Shown: one piece after another, positions 27,257 through 34,818 of the stretch | Layout of the letters: every line of letters starts with the position of its first letter | Position numbering within the stretch: position 1 is the first letter of the stretch | NCBI GenBank assembly: GCA_029260555.1 | Contig: JAJDCZ010000058.1 | Location: 23,282-87,281 of the forward strand | DNA: 64,000 nt | From: Phycisphaerales bacterium | GTDB lineage: Bacteria; Planctomycetota; Phycisphaerae; Phycisphaerales; UBA1924 | Direction of reading: 5' to 3' | Position numbers and translations under genes: made by a program | Notes under the pieces: generated by a model | What the model was told of the DNA's origin: nothing | Seen by the model: the letters and a program-made list of their open reading frames with translations, nothing else | The model's database searches: none

Positions 27257-28531
27257 ATGCTGAGAGTTCCCATCAATCTGGCTCAGGCGGGCATGGTCCT
27301 TGCACTGCCTATCTATCACCCAAAGCGGTCCGATACTGTGCTTTTGAATGCTGATGTGGAGCTTGAATATCGCATTATAAAAAGGCTGGAGGATCAGCTG
27401 GTTCACGAGGTGTGGATTCGTTATCCCGGGCTGGAGTTGTTGAGCCGGTACATTGATCCCAAGGTGATCAAATCTCAAGCAGAGATTGCGGGGCATGTTG
27501 GTGCTGCGATCGAGCAGGTGACGAGCCAGGCATCAAGCGAGCTGGATTTCAGCTCTTATCAGCGTTCAATCGTGGGGTTGATCGAAGGGTTGATTGAGAA
27601 TCCCAAAGCGGCGCTGTTCGTGCAGGAGATGGGCGATCGTGACAAGCCGGGGCTTCAGCATGGGGCGACGGTGTCGGTTTTGAGCGTGCTGATCGGGCTG
27701 CGGATTGAGGATTATGTGGTCAATCAGCGTGCTCGGCTGGTGGGTTGGCGTGCGAAGGATCTGTCGAGTCTTGGCGTGGGGGGGATGCTTCACGATTTGG
27801 GGATGCTCAAGCTCGAGAAAGAGGTGCGCAGCCGATGGAATAAGATGCACGATGAGGAGGATCAGCAATGGCGGGCGCATGTTCGCTTTGGATACAAAAT
27901 GATCCAGGGCGCAGTTGAGCCTAGCGCAGCATCTGCGGTGCTCCATCATCATCAGCGATTTGATGGCACGGGATTTCCATTACGGAAACTACTGGACGGG
28001 AGGCGTGTGCCACTCAAGGGCAAGGAGATTCATATCTTTGCCAGGATCGTTGCGGCTGCGGATTTGTTTGATCGTCTGAGGCATCCAGTTGAGGGTGTGG
28101 ACGAGAAGCCGGTGCCGATGGTTCGTGTGCTTCGACAGATTCAGCAGGAGCCATATTGCAACTGGCTGGACCCGGTGGTGGTGTCGGGGTTGCTGTCGGT
28201 TGTGCCGCCTTATGTTCCGGGTTCGATGGTCGAGCTATCTAATGGAGTGAAGGGCGTGGTGGTGGCGTGGAATCCTCAGGATCCGTGTCGCCCGGTTGTG
28301 CAGCGGCTTGATGATCTGGACCCAAAGCGTCATTCGCGTTTTGACGAGCCGCCGGAGCTTTACGATCTGGGCGAGTGGCCGGATATGTGCGTGGTTCGAG
28401 CTGAGGATCAGTATGTTGAAGCTGACAACTTTTATAAATCACATGATCATCAGTATGACATTCGCCAGATTCAGCGTGCGATGTTTGGCAGCGTAGATCC
28501 GGCAACCACGCCTCCCAAAGCCAGCGCATGA
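27257..28531 (+). CDS. HD-GYP domain protein (c-di-GMP phosphodiesterase-like)
   Basis: 424 residues, no membrane segment or receiver domain. The HD-GYP domain spans about 125-330: QHGATVSVLSV (H135), LHDLGMLKL (HD at 179-180), AHVRFGYKM (H208), LHHHQRFDGTGFP (HHH 230-232, then DGTGF in place of the usual DGxGYP). All metal-binding His/Asp seem present. Such enzymes hydrolyse cyclic di-GMP. The ~120-residue N-terminus resembles the DUF3391-like front part often seen in soluble HD-GYP proteins. AGGAG lies six bases upstream of the start. It ends the gene run that begins with the AsmA-like gene, 72 bp after the exchanger. Confidence 0.9.
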   Translation: MLRVPINLAQAGMVLALPIYHPKRSDTVLLNADVELEYRIIKRLEDQLVHEVWIRYPGLELLSRYIDPKVIKSQAEIAGHVGAAIEQVTSQASSELDFSSYQRSIVGLIEGLIENPKAALFVQEMGDRDKPGLQHGATVSVLSVLIGLRIEDYVVNQRARLVGWRAKDLSSLGVGGMLHDLGMLKLEKEVRSRWNKMHDEEDQQWRAHVRFGYKMIQGAVEPSAASAVLHHHQRFDGTGFPLRKLLDGRRVPLKGKEIHIFARIVAAADLFDRLRHPVEGVDEKPVPMVRVLRQIQQEPYCNWLDPVVVSGLLSVVPPYVPGSMVELSNGVKGVVVAWNPQDPCRPVVQRLDDLDPKRHSRFDEPPELYDLGEWPDMCVVRAEDQYVEADNFYKSHDHQYDIRQIQRAMFGSVDPATTPPKASA

Positions 28532-28582
28532 CCTCTGGGCATCATTTCTTTGCATAAGTGACCGAGGCTGCACATGAGTGCG

Positions 28583-30274
28583 TCAGTTTGTTGGCTTGGT
28601 GTGTCGTTTAGCAGGTCTGGTCTGGTTGTTGCTCACGGGCTGAGCGCTGGGTTTGTTGGGCGAGGACTTCGTAATAGAGCGTTTTTTGCGAGGGATGGGA
28701 ACGGGGTTGCCCGCGGGGTCGAGCATGAGTCCAACAGCTTTGAGTTGATCGCTCTTCCATGCGGTGGCGAGCACTTCACCCGGGGAAGGCTCCCTGAGAA
28801 GTACACGCTGACCTTTTTCAATGCCTGCGCTGATTTCTGCGTAAGTGCTGGAGCGCCGGCCGACCTTGACGGGAAGCTTGACAAACTTTGAGCCTTTGGG
28901 TTGATAGACAAAGCGGACGGGCCCCTGGTTGAAGACAGCCTGGACAGGAACCGTCAGGGCATCGGTGACCCGGTTCATGAGGATTTGTGCTTCACAGCGC
29001 ATGGAGGGTTTGAGCTGGGGATTGTCTTCGGGCATGTTCAGTGCGATTTTTACGGTGTATTCGCGGAGGTTGGGATCGCGCCAGCCGCCAGATTCAGCGA
29101 GCACGCCGATGCTTTGAACGGTGCCTTGGAAGGTCTGGTTGCCAGCAGCTTCGATGCGAACGCTTGCGGTTTGGCCGGGTTTGATGCGGCTGGCAAGCGA
29201 TTCATGAACACTGACCGAAGCGACCATTTCGGAAGTATCTGGAAGAGCAATGAGCAGTTCGTTGGGGTTGCATTGTCTGCCGATCTGGAGGGCGCCGTCG
29301 CCGCCGAAGGAAAACCGTGAGCGTTGAAGGCTGGTTGCGTACACAACCAGGCCATCAGACGGAGCGATGATGCGGGTGGCTTCGAGTTGTTTTTGATAGC
29401 GATCAAGGCTTGTCTCGCGCGAGCTGAGTTGGCGTTGACGGTTTTTGAGGGCAGCCTTCTTTGAAGCAAGCTCAGCTTCGTTTTTCTTCTCGACTACGGA
29501 TAGCTCAGCCTTGGCTTCACGGGCATCGGATTCTTTTGTTTCGCGATCTTTTTTGATCTGGTAGTTGTCGTAGGACTCTTTTTGTACGCGCGCACGCTCG
29601 TAATCTGCCCGGGCTTTGGCCAGCGCGATTTCATCACGGTCGTACTCATCCTGGCTGATGAACTTTTGTTCGAGCAGCAGCCTGGAGTTTTTAAACTTCT
29701 TTTCAAGACGGCGAAGTTCGCGTTGAGAGTTTTCGACAGAGAGCGTGTTTGTGACTGTTTTCTCAACCAGTTCGCCTTTGAGCCATTGATCAAGCGAGAG
29801 TTCAGCCAGGCGGAGCTTGAGCATCGCCTTTCGAGTGCGAGAGGCGTTTTCGATTTCCTGAATCTGGACTGCGTTTTGTGCTGATACAAGCTCTGCGCGG
29901 GCGGTCTCTACGCGGGCTTCTTCTTCGGAGACTCTTGTTTCAATGTCGTCGGAGTTGAGCTTAATGAGAAGATCACCCTTTTTCACGCGAGTGCCTTCGT
30001 CGACAAGCGTGACGATGCTGGAGCGGATGGTCAACTTGGAACGGATTTCGATCTGATTTTTTGCTTCCAGCTCGCCACTGGCCAGCGTGGTGATATCAAA
30101 GCTGGCGATGGAGGCTTTGCCGATGTCAGCGGTATCGGTGTCCTTGGGACCCTTTTTGCCCATGCCCGCACTCATGGCGAGCGTGAGTAATGCTGCTGAG
30201 CAGAGCAGCAAGCCCGCTGCGGGGGGAAAGAGGCGCTTCAGGTGTCGGTTTCTGGTACTTGCAGGGGAGGGCAT
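28583..30274 (-). CDS. Periplasmic adaptor (HlyD/MacA-type membrane fusion protein)
   Basis: 563 residues. N-terminal membrane anchor (LLLCSAALLTLAMSAG), then the biotinyl-lipoyl half-motif (ITTLASGELEAKNQIEIRSK, DEGTRVKKGDLLIKLNSDD). A long alpha-helical hairpin of about 200 residues rich in Lys/Glu follows, then the second lipoyl half (IIAPSDGLVVYAT), beta-barrel and membrane-proximal parts (ALTVPVQAVF, KVGRRSSTYAEISAGI). The last ~60 residues are basic and low complexity. Adaptors of this kind link an inner-membrane ABC or RND pump to an outer-membrane channel, but no pump gene is adjacent here, so its partner is elsewhere. Confidence 0.87.
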   Translation of the reverse strand: MPSPASTRNRHLKRLFPPAAGLLLCSAALLTLAMSAGMGKKGPKDTDTADIGKASIASFDITTLASGELEAKNQIEIRSKLTIRSSIVTLVDEGTRVKKGDLLIKLNSDDIETRVSEEEARVETARAELVSAQNAVQIQEIENASRTRKAMLKLRLAELSLDQWLKGELVEKTVTNTLSVENSQRELRRLEKKFKNSRLLLEQKFISQDEYDRDEIALAKARADYERARVQKESYDNYQIKKDRETKESDAREAKAELSVVEKKNEAELASKKAALKNRQRQLSSRETSLDRYQKQLEATRIIAPSDGLVVYATSLQRSRFSFGGDGALQIGRQCNPNELLIALPDTSEMVASVSVHESLASRIKPGQTASVRIEAAGNQTFQGTVQSIGVLAESGGWRDPNLREYTVKIALNMPEDNPQLKPSMRCEAQILMNRVTDALTVPVQAVFNQGPVRFVYQPKGSKFVKLPVKVGRRSSTYAEISAGIEKGQRVLLREPSPGEVLATAWKSDQLKAVGLMLDPAGNPVPIPRKKRSITKSSPNKPSAQPVSNNQTRPAKRHTKPTN

Positions 30275-30432
30275 GGTTATATTTCCAAAAAGGGGGCTGA
30301 GTCGGCTGATTAAAGCGCACCGGGTTGTACATTGATGAACCGGCTTGCGCGCGTCAGGTTTCTCATTCTTCGGTGCAACTGGTTTATACGCTGTATGATC
30401 TGGGCGGTTCGATCGTAATCAGGCACTTCACG

Positions 30433-31188
30433 ATGGCTGAGCAGGAACAAACCGGAGGCGATGTGTCTGAACCTCATCAAGAAAATGAGCCCGGGGAACA
30501 GGCCGTCATCCCCGGTCGGGGGGTTGTTGAGGGCTGTTGTACACTTTTGTTGATTGCGTCAGAAGTTGAAGCACAGGCCTTGGGATTGAACGCGGAGCGC
30601 TGGTGTGTTCAGCAGCTCAAGCCTGGCGTTGATGCGGTGGTGACGGGGGTTTCCAAAGCCAATGCTGCAGGGGCACTGGGGTGGCTTCTTGGAGCAGACC
30701 CAAAGCGCTGGGATCTGGTTTTAAGCATGGGTGTTGCGGGGTCGCTGCCGGGATCGGGGCTGGAGCTGGGCTCGGTGGTGGTGGCCAGGGCATGTGTCTT
30801 TGTTGATGAAGGGGTGGAAAAACCCGACGGATTTGAGAGTTGTGCGGCGATGGGGTTTGGTATTTGGCAGGGCTGCAATGAGGTTGAAGTGCCTGTATGG
30901 GTGGTTGATCGCCTTGAGCAGCTGGGAGATCAGGTGAGGGACCGGGTGGGTGGGATTGCGACGGTTTCAATTTGTTCTGGCACAGCAAAGCGGGCAGCGT
31001 TTGTTGCGGGGAGTGGTTGTATTGCTGAAGCGATGGAGGGTGCTGCTGGTGGACTGGTATGTGCCCAGCTTGGCAAGGCATTTGGGGAGATTCGCGTTAT
31101 CAGCAATACGACGGGTGATCGTGCCCATCAGGTGTGGAATTTGGACAAGGCGTTGAGTCGCCTGCGTCAGGTGGTGCAGCGGCTCTGA
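30433..31188 (+). CDS. mqnB: Futalosine hydrolase-like nucleosidase
   Basis: 251 residues from the ATG at 30433 (MAEQEQTGGDVSE); the upstream open frame is not supported. The fold is that of the MTA/SAH nucleosidase family, with LIASEVEAQAL, VLSMGVAGSLPGSGLELG, ATVSICSGTAKRAAF, AEAMEGAAGGLVC and ISNTTGDRAHQVWNLDKAL. The combination EAMEGAA plus ISNxxGDR...W is closest to futalosine hydrolase MqnB, which frees hypoxanthine in the futalosine route to menaquinone. The ~35-residue acidic N-terminal extension is unusual. No other mqn gene is in the window. Confidence 0.8.
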   Translation: MAEQEQTGGDVSEPHQENEPGEQAVIPGRGVVEGCCTLLLIASEVEAQALGLNAERWCVQQLKPGVDAVVTGVSKANAAGALGWLLGADPKRWDLVLSMGVAGSLPGSGLELGSVVVARACVFVDEGVEKPDGFESCAAMGFGIWQGCNEVEVPVWVVDRLEQLGDQVRDRVGGIATVSICSGTAKRAAFVAGSGCIAEAMEGAAGGLVCAQLGKAFGEIRVISNTTGDRAHQVWNLDKALSRLRQVVQRL

Positions 31189-31377
31189 GCGTGATGGGGG
31201 TTGTGTGAGAGGGGGTGGTCCGAGAACGCTTGGGGTTGTGCTGGTCGTGCGTGTGGTTTGGTTTGCAATAGTTGTGCGTTTTTCACCAGCTGGGTGATAC
31301 TGGCATGGGCTTATTGTGCCGCTGAGCTGAGCCGATGGTCTGTTGCGTTTGGCAGGGACAGGGTCTGTGCTGACGCA

Positions 31378-32700
31378 ATGGAGGCGAGTGCTCACATGGG
31401 CAAGGGATGGTTTCATCGCAGCGCAGGGCAGAGCAGCAAGGGGCTTCTCAGGCAAGTGCAGAGCCCGATAGGGATTGACTTTGGTGTTGGTTCGCTCAAG
31501 TTACTTCAGATTAATCCGGGTGATCCCCCGACGCTTGTGGCTGCAGCGTGCCTGGAAACACCAGAAGCTCTGGTGGTTGATGATGCCAAAAGGCTTTCGT
31601 TTCAGATTGAAGCTTTACCCAAGTTGATCAAGTCCGGTGGGTTCAAAGGCAAGCGCGCCGTATGCGCGATTCCTGCGGGCCGGACGCTGTGTCGTCAGCT
31701 TGAACTGACAACTCAAGATGGCGTGTCGATGGGTGATCTGGTGAGTGCTGAGCTTCCCGGTGCTTTTGGATTTGATGCATCACAACTGGTGTTTCGGTAT
31801 TACGAGATTAATGCTGGTCGGGGGAACAAGCAGGGTGCCAGAGGCGATGTGCTGTGCTTGGCTGCCAGGCGTGAGTTTGTGCAGCAGCTCATGGGCGCGA
31901 TCAAGAGCGCCAAGCTTGAGCCTGTAGGCATCCATGTCGAGGCGCGGGCGATCGTACATGCATTTGACATGGTCACCCGGCGCGCTCAAGACGAAAATAC
32001 ATCATTAATGTATGTAGATATTGGGCATGGTTGCACCAAGGTATCCATTGCCCATGGTAGGAATCTGGTCTTTGCACGCACGCTCAAAATGTGCAGCCGA
32101 TTGATCGACGAGCATGTTGCACACCAGCTTCAGGTACCACTAACACAAGCATCACGGGTGCGGAATCAGGCTGCAGCTGTAACACTCGCAGCAGTGGGAG
32201 CGGGATCTGATCAGACAGGTACTGGGGAAGGCGCTCAAGAAGGATCAGTTGCTACTGAAGCAGGTGCTGAGCGGGTTGATCGCCGGGTGCGGGATTATCC
32301 CGACGGGTTTGTGCCGGTGGCAGGTGAGGGCGCAGTGCCAGACTTGTCAGTCAGCGGTTCAGTGGGTGATCGGTTTGTCACAGCGTGTGGCGAGTTCGAG
32401 TTTGATCTGACCGAGCCTCTGGAGATTCTGGTTGATGATTTGATGATGTGCCTTCGGTATCACGAGTCACGATTTGAAGGCAGGCGCCCGGATCGCGTGG
32501 TGTTTGTGGGGGGTGAGAGTCTGAATGTATCCATGTGTCAGCATGTGGCGCGCAAGCTTCGTTTGCCCGCTCAGGCTGCCGATCCACTGGCTCGCGTTGC
32601 CAGAACAGGCAAGGAACCATCTTTGGGTGTGGATATATCCGAGCCTCAACCTGGCTGGGCGGTGCCGATGGGCTTATGTCTGGCGCCGAGTGATTTATAA
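31378..32700 (+). CDS. pilM: Type IV pilus assembly ATPase-fold protein PilM-like
   Basis: About 440 residues (ATG at 31378; another ATG at 31396 follows a GAGG and is equally possible). The frame is open further upstream but without PilM-like sequence. Actin-like motifs: IGIDFGVGSLKLLQI, RAVCAIPAGRTLCRQLEL, MYVDIGHGCTKVSIAHGRN, VVFVGGESLNVSMCQHVA. PilM binds the N-terminal tail of PilN at the cytoplasmic face of the pilus machine. Compared with the usual ~350 residues there is an insert (about residues 250-330) rich in Ala, Gly and Glu. It is first of a pilM-N-O-P-B run. Confidence 0.87.
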   Translation: MEASAHMGKGWFHRSAGQSSKGLLRQVQSPIGIDFGVGSLKLLQINPGDPPTLVAAACLETPEALVVDDAKRLSFQIEALPKLIKSGGFKGKRAVCAIPAGRTLCRQLELTTQDGVSMGDLVSAELPGAFGFDASQLVFRYYEINAGRGNKQGARGDVLCLAARREFVQQLMGAIKSAKLEPVGIHVEARAIVHAFDMVTRRAQDENTSLMYVDIGHGCTKVSIAHGRNLVFARTLKMCSRLIDEHVAHQLQVPLTQASRVRNQAAAVTLAAVGAGSDQTGTGEGAQEGSVATEAGAERVDRRVRDYPDGFVPVAGEGAVPDLSVSGSVGDRFVTACGEFEFDLTEPLEILVDDLMMCLRYHESRFEGRRPDRVVFVGGESLNVSMCQHVARKLRLPAQAADPLARVARTGKEPSLGVDISEPQPGWAVPMGLCLAPSDL

Positions 32701-32750
32701 GTGTGCGGGGTTGATCTGTGAATCGGACACCCCTGCAAGGAGCGATTTGA

Positions 32751-33554
32751 ATGTCTAACTTGTTCAAGCAGAACGATGCGACAGATGCAAGTTTTCTGCC
32801 TGCGGATTATGTGACGAAAAAGGCAGAGATGCGTGCCAACGCGCTGAGTCTGGTGCTCTTTGGGATGGTCATGTTTGCTGTGGTTGGTGCATTTTTCGTG
32901 ACCAATCGCCAGTGGCACACGGTGCGGAAAGAACAGCAGGCAATCAGCCAGGCGTACAGCACCGAAGCCAAAAAAATCGATCAACTCAAGCAACTCGAAA
33001 CGCACAAAGTAGCCATGCTTGCCAAGGCGGAGGTTACGACTGCGCTGTTGGAACGAATCCCACGGTCAGTACTTCTGGCCGAGTTGATTGCAAGGATGCC
33101 AGAAGGCATTACGCTGCTGGAGTTGAATCTTGAATCCAAGCGAATCAAGCCTCCGAAAAAGAAGACAAACTCAAAGTCTGGCAAAACCACCAAGGTCAAG
33201 CGTGTGGGGTCGTTGACGGACAAGGCAAAGTTGGCTGCGGGCAAGAAAGACAAGGCAAAGGAAGTCCAGGTGCCTCGGTTTGTGTACACGCTCAAGCTGG
33301 TGGGTGTTGCTACGGAAAACAACAACATCGCAGATTATTTGACAGGTTTACAGGGGTGCCCGCTATTGAACAATGTTGAGCTTCGTTTTATTCAGGATAC
33401 AAAGATTGGTGATGCTCGTTTGCGCAAGTTTGAGATTAAATCAAACCTGAACAATAACGCAGACGGACGGCATCTGGAGCCCGAGTCAGGCCTGATTCTG
33501 CCTGATGGTGCAAAGCTGTCTGTGGTAGAGCATCAGGCAGGGGAGGGTAAATAA
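32751..33554 (+). CDS. pilN: Type IV pilus alignment protein PilN-like
   Basis: 267 residues: a short cytoplasmic N-terminus containing SFLPADYV (the region that in PilN binds PilM), one membrane helix (LVLFGMVMFAVVGAFFVT), a coiled coil, and a periplasmic domain starting LLAELIARMPEGITLLELN. A Lys-rich insert (about 125-170, KPPKKKTNSKSGKTTKVK) is not typical. AAGGAG lies eight bases upstream. It forms the inner-membrane PilN/PilO alignment complex. It lies 50 bp after pilM and 1 bp before pilO. Confidence 0.87.
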   Translation: MSNLFKQNDATDASFLPADYVTKKAEMRANALSLVLFGMVMFAVVGAFFVTNRQWHTVRKEQQAISQAYSTEAKKIDQLKQLETHKVAMLAKAEVTTALLERIPRSVLLAELIARMPEGITLLELNLESKRIKPPKKKTNSKSGKTTKVKRVGSLTDKAKLAAGKKDKAKEVQVPRFVYTLKLVGVATENNNIADYLTGLQGCPLLNNVELRFIQDTKIGDARLRKFEIKSNLNNNADGRHLEPESGLILPDGAKLSVVEHQAGEGK

Positions 33555-33555
33555 C

Positions 33556-34128
33556 ATGCGATTTGGACCACGAGAGATATTCTTGTTGTTGACGCTACTG
33601 GCGATACCGATCAGTTCGTATTTTTTGGTGTTTGAGCCTCAGAACCAGGAGATTGCCCAGGCGCGCCAGGAGATCGAGCACAAGCGCGAGATGCTTGAAA
33701 AGCTCAAAGAGGTGACATCTCGCAACGAGAGCCTGCTGCAGGCCAACGAGCAGATGGACAAGAGCATCAGCGCGATCGAGGCAAGACTTCCCAGTAACAA
33801 GGAAGTGGATGGCGTCGTGCGTCAGATTTCATCGCTGGCGGTGCAGGTTGGGCTTGAGCCGCCGAGCATTAAATCTGCTGATACGATTGCGTCTGCGCAG
33901 TACAAAGAACAGCCTATGACGGTGAGCACCAAGGGTAACTTCCGCGGGTTTTACAAGTTCCTGATAGAGCTGGAACGGCTGCCTCGGATTACACGCATTC
34001 CAAATCTGAAACTGACACGAGCCAAGGACGCCAACGGCGCTATGGAAGCTGAGTTCACGCTGAGCATCTATTTCCAGGAAGACAAGGAGAAGTCTGATGA
34101 GCGAGCAGCATCCGCTGGGAAGTCCTGA
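33556..34128 (+). CDS. pilO: Type IV pilus alignment protein PilO-like
   Basis: 190 residues: one membrane helix (IFLLLTLLAIPISSYFLVF), a coiled coil (33-80), then the periplasmic ferredoxin-like PilO fold with VSTKGNFRGFYKFLIELERL, RITRIPNLKL and MEAEFTLSIYF. This matches the PilO/GspM-like family. It pairs with PilN. Its 3' end overlaps the start of the PilP-like gene by 32 bp, so the two are translated from overlapping frames. Confidence 0.9.
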   Translation: MRFGPREIFLLLTLLAIPISSYFLVFEPQNQEIAQARQEIEHKREMLEKLKEVTSRNESLLQANEQMDKSISAIEARLPSNKEVDGVVRQISSLAVQVGLEPPSIKSADTIASAQYKEQPMTVSTKGNFRGFYKFLIELERLPRITRIPNLKLTRAKDANGAMEAEFTLSIYFQEDKEKSDERAASAGKS

Positions 34129-34801
34129 GTTTGGTCCGGTCGAGGGCGATGTAGACTTGAACAGCGAAGCTCTGGAAGAGTTTTCCACGGGCAAGTCTGC
34201 ACGCAACTCAAAGTTCAGTATGCAAACGATCTTGACGGGGGTGGTCCTGGTCGCTGCTGTTGCAACGGTGTATACGATGCGGTCGTTGGGCATGGGCGCG
34301 GGTGGGGTCATGGCTGACATCAAGATTGATTATCAGTTGGATGCTGCGCCAAAGAGCGATCCGGCTCGGTATGAGAAAATCGTGGCGGATCTGAATCAGA
34401 CCGGGCCTCCCAATCAAGTGCCCAGCGATCAGATCGAGAATCCATTTGTGCTTGAGGATCACTCAGCCAAAGCTGCTGATACGGGACCAAGCGATGCAGA
34501 CCTGTGGGCGGATCAGGCTGCTCGAAGTGCTGCTGAGCAAGAACTGGCGCTGCAGCAGCGTCAGGCTCAGATCGCATCGGATTTGAAGACGCTTCAGCTT
34601 CACGGGATCATGGCAGGCGGCGCCATGCCGGTGTGTCGAATCAATGGCAAAACAAGGTTCGTTGGTTCCAGGGTTGGCAAGAGCTTTAAAATCAAGGAGA
34701 TCAACAAAAAGAGCGTGATCCTTGAAGCTGATGGCAAGGAGTATGAGCTGAGAATGGAAAAAACATTGGGCAACTCCGGTTCCAGACGCAACAAACGATA
34801 G
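34097..34801 (+). CDS. PilP/GspC-like inner-membrane pilus protein
   Basis: 234 residues. Unlike classical PilP lipoproteins it has a ~40-residue cytoplasmic N-terminus and a membrane helix (ILTGVVLVAAVATVYTM). The C-terminal ~70 residues (LQLHGIMAGGAMPVCRING, RVGKSFKIKEINKKSVILEA) look like the small beta domain shared by PilP and GspC (HR domain), which contacts the secretin. Position after pilO and before pilB supports this. The transmembrane N-terminus is more like GspC, so a PilP role is likely but not certain. Confidence 0.72.
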   Translation: MSEQHPLGSPEFGPVEGDVDLNSEALEEFSTGKSARNSKFSMQTILTGVVLVAAVATVYTMRSLGMGAGGVMADIKIDYQLDAAPKSDPARYEKIVADLNQTGPPNQVPSDQIENPFVLEDHSAKAADTGPSDADLWADQAARSAAEQELALQQRQAQIASDLKTLQLHGIMAGGAMPVCRINGKTRFVGSRVGKSFKIKEINKKSVILEADGKEYELRMEKTLGNSGSRRNKR

Positions 34802-34818
34802 CAAGGGGGGCTCAGAGC

